Assembly (NCBI GenBank): GCA_934695325.1
Contig: CAKUVD010000009.1
Span: forward strand, 62,001-126,000
Reading direction: 5' to 3'
Source of the DNA: an uncultured Bacteroidales bacterium
GTDB taxonomy: Bacteria > Bacteroidota > Bacteroidia > Bacteroidales > UBA932
Length of the DNA stretch: 64,000 nt
In this document: piece by piece, positions 57,158-64,000 of the stretch
Layout of the letters: each line of letters opens with the position of its first letter
How positions within the stretch are numbered: position 1 is the first letter of the stretch
Notes under the pieces: model-generated
What the model saw: the letters and a program-made list of their open reading frames with translations, nothing else
The model's database searches: none
What the model was told of the DNA's origin: nothing
Program-made: the position numbers and the translations under genes

Positions 57158-59485
57158 TCACTTGCTTTTCTGAACCATACGGAGCTTCATCGCACTAGCG
57201 TCGAGTTCTACCACGTATTCACCAGTCACGTCAGGCTTCCATTTGAAATCTTCCTCGGTCATCTTGCTGTAATTTACGTCAGTCCAGACGTTCACAGGAT
57301 TGACACCGCCGCTGACCTTTGCGACATAAGTAAGGTCCCAGCCTCCGTCACCGATAATCTTGAATCCCTCGCCAGACTTGTTCTCCACGAATTTGGCTGT
57401 AAACCTATAGATATGCGGCTCACTCAATTTATTGTCAGGAGCGAAGAATTTGTTTATGTTCTCATAATATTTGAATGATTCATAGGCATTCCAATCAGAG
57501 GATATCGACGTACCGGTCCTGTCAATGCAGTCACCGACAATGCTCATAGTGTCGCTGATGATAAATATGTCCTTTACAATGCAGATATTGCCGGACTCAC
57601 TGAAGGACACTGCACACTTGTTGGCCCACTTGTTGGCCACAGGGACAGTGTACATCCCCGAAGCATCAGTTATTTTCACGCATTTGCCATCTGCAGACGG
57701 GACAAATGCAGGATACCCGGTCTGCCCGTCCATCGAGATTCTTACTTTTTTCCCGGCAAGAGACTCATCCGTACGAAGATAGTATTTGCCATCCGCCAAC
57801 TTCGTAAGAGGAAGTTTGTACTCAGAGGATCCCGAATTGACCCAAAGATAAGCCTCGCCATCACTCTCCTCGGCTATCGCATAGGCAGATGCGTCATATT
57901 TCTCGACTTTTCTTGAGAAAGGCAGGAATCTGAAAGCATCCTGCGGAGCATCCACAGGATACATCATTATCTCACGGACCTTCACGCCATCAAACTCAGA
58001 CTCGTCACCATAGTCCACAACGAATTTGTGCTCTGTCCAGAAAGTTCTCATCTGGTCAAGCTGCTGATGGTTTGAGGCCTTTCTCCATACCTTTGAGATT
58101 TCATCGACAGTCATTCCCTGTCTCTTTACCACCCAGGCATCGGCAATCTGATATGCAAAACCTGTTGAGACGAAGCTGAAAAGCCCGTCATTGTCCCTTG
58201 TCCAGGTATAGGAGAAACCGCCTACGCCATTGGCCTCCTTCGGAGCTCCTTCTCCGACAGATCCCTCACGCCATACAATATCGCTCATCACATTGCCGCT
58301 CTCCGTCTTGAGGAATGCAAGTTCACTGAACATCGCGGCATATGGCTTATCCGGGTTATAAGTGGTCAGTGCAGTATTCCACTGTGTACGGAAAGCAGAC
58401 TGCCTTTCGGATGCTGATTCTGTCACATACTGTGCGTTGCCCCATTCTCCATCCTTGACAGGGCCATACTCGCAAAGAGAGCGGAAACCGCTATAGTCTT
58501 CAGAGAAGCTGTTATCCGTAATCCATTTCCCGAAAGGATCGTCCAATGTAGAAAATTCCGAGACAGGGCCATATACCACGTCACCGTTCAAACGGATAAT
58601 ATATGCACAAGCCTTGTAATTTGTATATGCCTTCAAGACTTTGCCGTCTTTGATAGAAGAGATGGCAATTTTTCCTGTTTCCGGATTGGCCACACAGACC
58701 TTGTCGCCTTCCACAGTAGGTGTACCCTCCGAAGACCAGCATGCTCCAGCCTCCTTGAGCCCGGTAAGGTTGAGATCAAAGGAGAATTTAGCGCTACGTG
58801 CTTTGGCTGAGACATCCAGAGCGCTCTCGAAGGAGGAGCCTGTGAATACATCGACAGCGGAACTATAGATGCGGGTTTCGTCTTCCATAGCTGCCCAGGC
58901 GGCAAAGTAATATGTAACATCAGACTTCAGCCCCTTGATGACGACCTCTTTCTCGCCGACAGCCGGGACTCCGTCAATGCTGAAATCTTTGCCGGATTCA
59001 ACAAGAGTCTCCTTGTCCTCTGAATAGCGGACACCCCAGGACTTGAACAGAGAGATGTCGTTTGAAGTGACGGAAAGCGACATCTTCACCTGGGAGTCCG
59101 TCGCCAGTACAGGAGAAAGCACCAGAAGCATATTTATCTCTCCAGACTCCTGCTTCAGAGAATACTTGGCAGTCTTGTCCCCACAGCGGAAAGTATAGAC
59201 TGCCGCTCTGGTCTTACCAGTAGTGTTCATCCCCACAGTGAACGAGACTTTGTCACCGGAGACGCCTTTCGTGGACGAAGGAGAGGCCCAGGTGTAGTTT
59301 CCTTCAAGAGACCATTCTCCGGAAGACGTCACGGTCACCTCCGTAGTGTTCGAGTGGAAATCAATGGCACTGATTGCCGGATCCAGAGAAATTGAATTCT
59401 CCTTGGCTTCTTCCGACTTCTGGCAGCCTGCAAATGACAGGACAGCAAGGCCCAATGCCGATAAAATGCTTAAAATCTTTTTCAT
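57158..59485 (-). CDS. BACON/FN3 lipoprotein with SusE/SusF-like C-terminal part
   Basis: 775 residues with lipobox Cys near 20. The N-part (about 30-120) is BACON-like (ITSSGEWSLEGNYTWASPS pattern with TFRCGDKTAKYSLKQ). FN3-like segments follow (YSEDKETLVESGKDFS; VKGLKSDVTYYFAAWA). The last about 110 residues (RFTAKF..., WDLTYVAKVSG..., YVVELDASAMKLRMVQKSK) resemble SusE/SusF starch-binding modules. Probable surface glycan-binding protein of this locus. No catalytic motif seen. Confidence 0.72.
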   Translation of the reverse strand: MKKILSILSALGLAVLSFAGCQKSEEAKENSISLDPAISAIDFHSNTTEVTVTSSGEWSLEGNYTWASPSSTKGVSGDKVSFTVGMNTTGKTRAAVYTFRCGDKTAKYSLKQESGEINMLLVLSPVLATDSQVKMSLSVTSNDISLFKSWGVRYSEDKETLVESGKDFSIDGVPAVGEKEVVIKGLKSDVTYYFAAWAAMEDETRIYSSAVDVFTGSSFESALDVSAKARSAKFSFDLNLTGLKEAGACWSSEGTPTVEGDKVCVANPETGKIAISSIKDGKVLKAYTNYKACAYIIRLNGDVVYGPVSEFSTLDDPFGKWITDNSFSEDYSGFRSLCEYGPVKDGEWGNAQYVTESASERQSAFRTQWNTALTTYNPDKPYAAMFSELAFLKTESGNVMSDIVWREGSVGEGAPKEANGVGGFSYTWTRDNDGLFSFVSTGFAYQIADAWVVKRQGMTVDEISKVWRKASNHQQLDQMRTFWTEHKFVVDYGDESEFDGVKVREIMMYPVDAPQDAFRFLPFSRKVEKYDASAYAIAEESDGEAYLWVNSGSSEYKLPLTKLADGKYYLRTDESLAGKKVRISMDGQTGYPAFVPSADGKCVKITDASGMYTVPVANKWANKCAVSFSESGNICIVKDIFIISDTMSIVGDCIDRTGTSISSDWNAYESFKYYENINKFFAPDNKLSEPHIYRFTAKFVENKSGEGFKIIGDGGWDLTYVAKVSGGVNPVNVWTDVNYSKMTEEDFKWKPDVTGEYVVELDASAMKLRMVQKSK

Positions 59486-59524
59486 AAAATCTTTTTTTAG
59501 TGTTATGTATTATCTTGTAACATA

Positions 59525-60949
59525 TTACCATTCAGGCTTAGGACGGTATCCCTTATCAACAAGAGTATCGTCATAGAGTCCTCTGGCGACGCTCTTGAGG
59601 GCGGATAGTTGGCTTGGCCACGTGCTTGTCGCAAAATCGAGACAATAAATCATAAATGCGCCATAGCCTTCGCGGCGGATACGTTGCAAGTTCGCATCTC
59701 CAGTCGTCCACTTATAGTATGCCGGAGCACAGTTGTTGCTGCACGGAGCTATTTTCGACTTCGGCATCCCGCCTTCATAGCTGCCGCCCCACCAGGATCC
59801 ATAATCGCCCAATGCCCAATCGACATAATCGGCAGGCATAACTCCATCCACGGCCGAAAGTTCCGCAGTCTCAGTATAGATATATACGATGACTTCCTTG
59901 TCAGGCATCGCCTTCTTCGTCTCGTAGCAAAGCCTGGACGTCTGCTTCGCTGAAAGATAAGGATATACTCCAGGGATGTCATACCTGGCGCACCCATACT
60001 CCTCATCGAAGAACACGCCATCAAGATGATAGGCTTCGCAATAGTCGGCTATGTCACGGGCAAATGCCTTGCAGGAAGCATCATCCAGGGAAGACAGCGC
60101 AAGACCGCTTCCTTCGCCGAACTGATCTTTCCACGATGACAGCAGTGAAAGAATCACCTTTATTCCCTTATCGTGCAATGGCTTGATATATTTTTCGTAG
60201 TCCGAGGAGAATTTTTCCTGGCAGGAGTTTGGAAGAATCTTGATGCGCCTCTCCTCTTGATCCCATACTATATGAGATGAGAATATGATGACGTAATCGA
60301 ACAGAGGCTTTCCGCTCTTCTGAAGTTCAAAGGAAAGGTGGAACAATGGGTTGGCCGTGTTTGCCTCCATACAACTGAAGAGGCGTACACCTGAATCTTT
60401 AATGGATGAAGTGACGTCACCTACCCTGTTCTTCACGAACACAAGATGTGTCTTGCCCGGGATGAGGTCTTCACAGTCAGTAGAGACTTTCACCGGAATG
60501 GCATAGGTCACGTTTCTCGACACGGCGCTGGTGATTTTCACATTGACATCGATTCCAAAGGACTCGGTCTCGCCCTCGAAAATCACCGCAGGGTCACCGA
60601 AACTCACAAGAGACTCGGGAAATGCCACATACGAAGTCCCGTTAGCGGCATTGTATGAATCGACTTCAGAGGCATCACCATAGGAGAGTTCGCACGTGAC
60701 AGTCGTAGTCGCAGCCTGAGCGGTTGCGATATGAAGTTCTACGGAAGAGTTCGCCTTGAACGCCTCAAGCGTGGTAAAATATGCCCGTCCGTCAGCGTTG
60801 CGAATCATCGCTTTAGGCATAAGCGACTTGGAGACATCACCGGAGATGTCACCGGAATCGAATACTTCCTTGCCGCAGGAGGCGGAAAAGAAAGCGAGAG
60901 CGACAAGTATAAGCGTCGGCTTCATTGATATCTTTGTTTTCATTTCCAT
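59525..60949 (-). CDS. GH18 endo-beta-N-acetylglucosaminidase-type enzyme with DUF1735-type N-domain
   Basis: 474 residues; signal with lipobox (LVALAFFSASC). Residues about 50-160 form a DUF1735-like beta-sandwich (VTCELSYGDASEVDSYNAANGTSYVAFPE). The TIM barrel follows, with LDGVFFDEEYG as the GH18 catalytic motif (DGxxxDxE), both acids intact, and YKWTTGD further on. Such enzymes cut the chitobiose core of N-glycans. Start may be ATG at 60949, 60943 or 60925. Flanked by DUF1735-LamG and SusE-like genes, so the locus likely targets N-glycans. Confidence 0.82.
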   Translation of the reverse strand: MEMKTKISMKPTLILVALAFFSASCGKEVFDSGDISGDVSKSLMPKAMIRNADGRAYFTTLEAFKANSSVELHIATAQAATTTVTCELSYGDASEVDSYNAANGTSYVAFPESLVSFGDPAVIFEGETESFGIDVNVKITSAVSRNVTYAIPVKVSTDCEDLIPGKTHLVFVKNRVGDVTSSIKDSGVRLFSCMEANTANPLFHLSFELQKSGKPLFDYVIIFSSHIVWDQEERRIKILPNSCQEKFSSDYEKYIKPLHDKGIKVILSLLSSWKDQFGEGSGLALSSLDDASCKAFARDIADYCEAYHLDGVFFDEEYGCARYDIPGVYPYLSAKQTSRLCYETKKAMPDKEVIVYIYTETAELSAVDGVMPADYVDWALGDYGSWWGGSYEGGMPKSKIAPCSNNCAPAYYKWTTGDANLQRIRREGYGAFMIYCLDFATSTWPSQLSALKSVARGLYDDTLVDKGYRPKPEW

Positions 60950-60967
60950 TCTTTTAAACTGTTGTCA

Positions 60968-62134
60968 TCATTCCGGGAGTGCGACTTTCCGCCACTCGAT
61001 TGAATTTGCTGCCACTGCATCATTTCCGTTTCCTGACCAATCGCGGACGACATTCCCCTTGTCATCATTAAACTTCCAATAGGCGACAAGTCCATCGGAG
61101 TCAGGACTTACGTAATAAGGATGTATAGGATCCGCTATCTCATCTTCCGGAAGCACCTTGTTCCAGATCCTGACCTCAGAGAACATCGCGCAGGCGTGGC
61201 GACGGTTGTCGTATGCAGTGTTGATGTGAAAGTCATCACGAGCGAACGTGACTCCGCCATCGGCAGAAAAGCTGCCAGTTTTTCCTGAAGCCTCGCTGAC
61301 AAGTTTCCCGTCAAGATAGAGATTCATCTGACGTGTGGAGCAGTCATACGTGCAGGCCAAATGAAACCACTTGTTCGTCGGCATATAAAGCGCCATCGGG
61401 AGTTCGCCTCCGGCTATGCACATCTGGAGAAGGTCAACAGGATTGGAGAGGTCTCCCGAACGGAACAGGAAATAGCCTTCAATGCCGAAGAAACTGTTAT
61501 TCTCACTGCGGTCAATCTTGTTCCTTGACCAGTCGGCGTTAAGAAGCATCTCTATCGTAACCTGTTGCATATTGGTGAGCGGGGCGGGGTTATTCCACCT
61601 GACAGTACAGTAGTTCTCGTACATATAGCCTACGACATTGACCAGATTCGCACCCTCAAACACATAGTACTTCGTGCTCCGCGAATCAAGGATATCGATG
61701 CCGGCGGAAGCGATTGTAAACGGAAGCACATACAGTTGCTCCTTGTCCAGGTTGAGGACATCTGTGAACCGCAGCTCACAGGCTTCGGATTTCACTTCGC
61801 CCTTGTTTATCGTAACAGTCTCCGAGGATATGGACCAATTGGATGGAGGAAGGATGACCGCATGAGTGCCGTGAGCCTCATTGTACTTCGCCACGAGAGA
61901 CTCATCGGCTGCATATCTTACTTCCACATCCTTCTCCAACGGCCGTGGAATCATTGCCACGATTGTCTCCGTGTATGATTTCTCTGTAGATACATACAAA
62001 AGCTTGCTGCTTTCATAGTCATCCATAAAGACCATATCTTCGATTATGTCCTCCCCCGTGTCATTCATACACGAACATACAGAAACGGCAGCCATCGCCG
62101 TCATCAAGACTTTCAATATTTTCATATTATTCAT
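60968..62134 (-). CDS. DUF1735 + LamG-like glycan-binding lipoprotein
   Basis: 388 residues with lipobox (VSVCSC). Residues about 40-170 form a DUF1735-like domain (VEVRYAADESLVAKYNEAHGTHAV). Residues about 190-388 are a concanavalin/LamG fold (FFGIEGYFLFRSG, WFHLACTYDCSTRQMNLYLDGKLV, GLVAYWKFND). No catalytic motif; a surface glycan-binding protein is likely. Starts 4 bases after the GH18-like gene stop. Confidence 0.8.
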   Translation of the reverse strand: MNNMKILKVLMTAMAAVSVCSCMNDTGEDIIEDMVFMDDYESSKLLYVSTEKSYTETIVAMIPRPLEKDVEVRYAADESLVAKYNEAHGTHAVILPPSNWSISSETVTINKGEVKSEACELRFTDVLNLDKEQLYVLPFTIASAGIDILDSRSTKYYVFEGANLVNVVGYMYENYCTVRWNNPAPLTNMQQVTIEMLLNADWSRNKIDRSENNSFFGIEGYFLFRSGDLSNPVDLLQMCIAGGELPMALYMPTNKWFHLACTYDCSTRQMNLYLDGKLVSEASGKTGSFSADGGVTFARDDFHINTAYDNRRHACAMFSEVRIWNKVLPEDEIADPIHPYYVSPDSDGLVAYWKFNDDKGNVVRDWSGNGNDAVAANSIEWRKVALPE

Positions 62135-62138
62135 TACA

Positions 62139-63194
62139 TCAGGAATTTGGGTTCATATTTCTAATCGCATCACGTATCTTTCTATAGACATTGCGATTGT
62201 CATCATAGAACGCACGTCTGACACCCAGGACGACCATACCGTCCTTCGCATATTCCGCCGGAATCGTCATCCAGCTTGAGACAAGCGGTATCTGTTCGCC
62301 AGATGTAAGCCATCCTGTCTTGAGGTCATCGGTTATGGTCGATACGGCATATAGAAGACTCATACCTGAAAGGACTTCCTCGCTCTGAATTGAGAACAGG
62401 TCAAAGTCTCCTGTCCCGGTGCTTGTCTCGGTCGGAAGAATGATGTGGTCAGCAGCCCTGAGGATGTCTTCAGAAACGATGAACTCAGGATTGGCGCAGA
62501 GGAAATAAGTGAGCGACGGTCTTGCCTCAAGCCTGTCCGCAATCATAGAGAAGAATGACGTCTGCAAAGCGGTGTACTGTTCCTTCTGCTCATCTGTGAG
62601 GTGAGATACGCTATGCCCGGCATATTGAACTCTGACAGCATCGTATCCAAATTCATCTATGTATGCAAAGGCCGCATTAACGGCATCTTCGATGAATCCA
62701 GACTTATCCGGATACTCCGGAGCAGGAACAAGAGAAGCATCAGCCCCCGCAGCAGCAAGGCTCTCAGCATACTCGGCATCGATCTCATCAATGCAACGCT
62801 TATAATCCGCCTCAATCGCATCCATAGAGACAGAGACGGCAAAGCCGAAGCCTTTGTCCGAGCGAAGTCTTGACATCTGCTCCATAATCTGAGCCGAGAA
62901 CTCCGGGTTTGAAATCTCGACGAAGTCCACGCTGTCCGGAAGCGACGTCAAATTACACGATTGGTCATAAGGAAGTTCCACATTGTCGAAAGTGACATAC
63001 ATTATCCTGTGCTCCGACTCCTTGTACCTTCGGACAGCCTGACAATAGCGGGAATACAGTTCCGGATTGTTCTCCAGAGACGGCTTCCGTATTTCAATAG
63101 ACTGTGTCTCAGTCCATTTTGCACACGAGCCCGAAAGGCTCACGAGCAATACCATAATTGTTATTGTTCTTCTGATACTCATTGCAATATCCAT
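62139..63194 (-). CDS. GH18-fold lipoprotein lacking the catalytic motif (likely glycan-binding)
   Basis: 351 residues; lipobox near SLSGSC. The fold and spacing match GH18 barrels of Bacteroides N-glycan loci (RIMYVTFDNVELPY, GFGFAVSVSMDAIEADYKR, FGYDAVRVQYAGHSV). At the position of the DGxDxDxE motif the text reads YDAVRVQYAG, without the second Asp or the Glu, so hydrolysis is not expected. The ATG directly follows the SusD stop. Proteins of this sort act as surface glycan-binding proteins. Confidence 0.75.
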   Translation of the reverse strand: MDIAMSIRRTITIMVLLVSLSGSCAKWTETQSIEIRKPSLENNPELYSRYCQAVRRYKESEHRIMYVTFDNVELPYDQSCNLTSLPDSVDFVEISNPEFSAQIMEQMSRLRSDKGFGFAVSVSMDAIEADYKRCIDEIDAEYAESLAAAGADASLVPAPEYPDKSGFIEDAVNAAFAYIDEFGYDAVRVQYAGHSVSHLTDEQKEQYTALQTSFFSMIADRLEARPSLTYFLCANPEFIVSEDILRAADHIILPTETSTGTGDFDLFSIQSEEVLSGMSLLYAVSTITDDLKTGWLTSGEQIPLVSSWMTIPAEYAKDGMVVLGVRRAFYDDNRNVYRKIRDAIRNMNPNS

Positions 63195-64000
63195 TTATCT
63201 GGTTCTCGGATTACAATCCCACCATACACGTGTCGCCATATCATCTGAGCCTTTCAGAAGCTCGCTGATAGCCGAATTATAGTTTTCAGTATTTCCTGTA
63301 AGTTCACTTACCGGATACTTGAGCCTGCGGGCAAAGCCACTGTCCTTAATCACCCCGCCACTGAGATTGACTCCGGCCGTAAGAAGCTGCGGATACCCCG
63401 TACGTCTGAACTCCGACCAGGCCTCCACTCCTGTGGCACGCCAATTGGCAATCCATTTCTGCGTGATGATGCGCTCAAGGTTCTTTTCAAAGCCGGCACT
63501 TTCATCCCACGCAATGGTAATCTTGCCCTTGAGAGTAGAACCGTATCCCTTTCCGGAAAGATCAGTGTAGTCCTCCGGGACGGACACATTATCGGCAATG
63601 TATGAGTCAGCGCCCTGTACATTCCATTGAGCAAATGAAAGCCGGATCCCCTCCTCGTAGAATGACTGTGCGGAACCGCCCATATCCCATCCGCGAAGCG
63701 CCCCTTCGGCCTTCAGGAACATAGCCTCCGCGGCATTCATCCACATCATATCATCAGACATTTTCACATTGACATTCGAACACTGGTTTCCACCGTTGGA
63801 GTCCGTCATCCTTGTACCCCGACGCCAGCCCGCATATGGCTTGGAGCCGTAGCCTGAGACTGTGAAATATGCCGCTCTACGAGGGTCTCCATAGCCATTC
63901 ATATAACTGACAATATCCGCTGATGCACGATAGTCGCCCCATTGGATGCAGGTCAGATAATAGAGGTTCTGGGTCGGATGAGTGAATTTCGCATTGTCGG
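63195..64000 (-). CDS. SusD/RagB-family protein, C-terminal part (cut by window end)
   Basis: The frame is open to base 64000, so the N-terminal part and the signal peptide lie beyond. The visible ~268 residues show the SusD C-terminal pattern: WMNAAEAMFLKAEGALRGW (the E..LRAEA-like motif), RIITQKWIANWRATGVEAWSEFRRTGYP, and RLKYPVSELTGNTENYNSA. SusD caps the SusC transporter and binds the glycan. A susC gene is expected upstream of it, outside the window. Confidence 0.88.
   Translation of the reverse strand, partial: DNAKFTHPTQNLYYLTCIQWGDYRASADIVSYMNGYGDPRRAAYFTVSGYGSKPYAGWRRGTRMTDSNGGNQCSNVNVKMSDDMMWMNAAEAMFLKAEGALRGWDMGGSAQSFYEEGIRLSFAQWNVQGADSYIADNVSVPEDYTDLSGKGYGSTLKGKITIAWDESAGFEKNLERIITQKWIANWRATGVEAWSEFRRTGYPQLLTAGVNLSGGVIKDSGFARRLKYPVSELTGNTENYNSAISELLKGSDDMATRVWWDCNPRTR

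Noticed and set aside
1-64000. Prophage, transposase or integrase genes
   Set aside because: No transposase, integrase, terminase or capsid text was seen in any frame; the M23 gene alone does not support a phage.

Overview
The window looks like chromosomal DNA of a Bacteroidales bacterium (phylum Bacteroidota), probably gut- or animal-associated. Evidence: SusC/SusD-type glycan-utilisation genes, lipoproteins with short Cys lipoboxes, promoters with the Bacteroidota -7 box TAnnTTTG ahead of many genes, a DUF3078 barrel, an OmpP1/FadL porin and near absence of Shine-Dalgarno sites. Base composition is mid-GC. I do not assign a genus.

Layout. 1-2.3 kb: a 5'-truncated gene with an M23 peptidase tail, frameshifted by a 23-bp tandem duplication, then a small secreted protein and a decayed copy of it; this part is AT-richer and looks accessory. 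2.3-11.2 kb (minus strand): a Bcr/CflA efflux pump, a YqiA-like esterase fused to a degenerate HAD domain, a lipoprotein, a sigma-70-like factor and a 1466-residue DUF4011-type helicase with N-terminal transglutaminase-like and C-terminal Vsr-like parts. The last three are tightly packed, which is unusual. 11.2-24.5 kb: a GlpT/UhpT-type transporter, a FISUMP-type lipoprotein, zapB-like/zapA, a candidate 6S RNA, rny, a DsbD-type reductase, mazG, a CoA-transferase, a lipoprotein and pgi. 24.9-33.4 kb: a GDPD-GH31 fusion, metY, a secreted unknown, mnmA, cdd and the SRP RNA. 33.5-54.5 kb is mostly housekeeping: initiator tRNA-Met, a DMT permease, hisS, sppA, tilS, a DUF3078 barrel, proS, a very Ser/Tyr/Trp-rich lipoprotein, an OmpP1 porin, wbqC, lpxA, lpxC, lpxD, infB, nusA and rimP. 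54.5-64 kb (minus strand): the downstream part of a polysaccharide utilisation locus: SusD (cut by the window end), a GH18-fold protein without the catalytic motif, a DUF1735-LamG lipoprotein, an active-looking GH18, a BACON/SusE-like glycan-binding lipoprotein, a GH130 and a GH28-like protein. The set resembles loci that take high-mannose N-glycans from host glycoproteins.

Signals outside the genes. The tetranucleotide CATG is almost absent (15 sites found by reading the whole window, about 250 expected from length). The heptamer GTCAATG/CATTGAC is strongly over-represented on both strands, while GTCAAC was seen once. A C9-A13 homopolymer sits directly before the start of the DUF3078 barrel gene and is a candidate slippage switch. 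The lpxC leader and a dispersed about-50-bp repeat (two copies) both fold as three-way junctions. All assignments come from reading the sequence; nothing was searched against a database.
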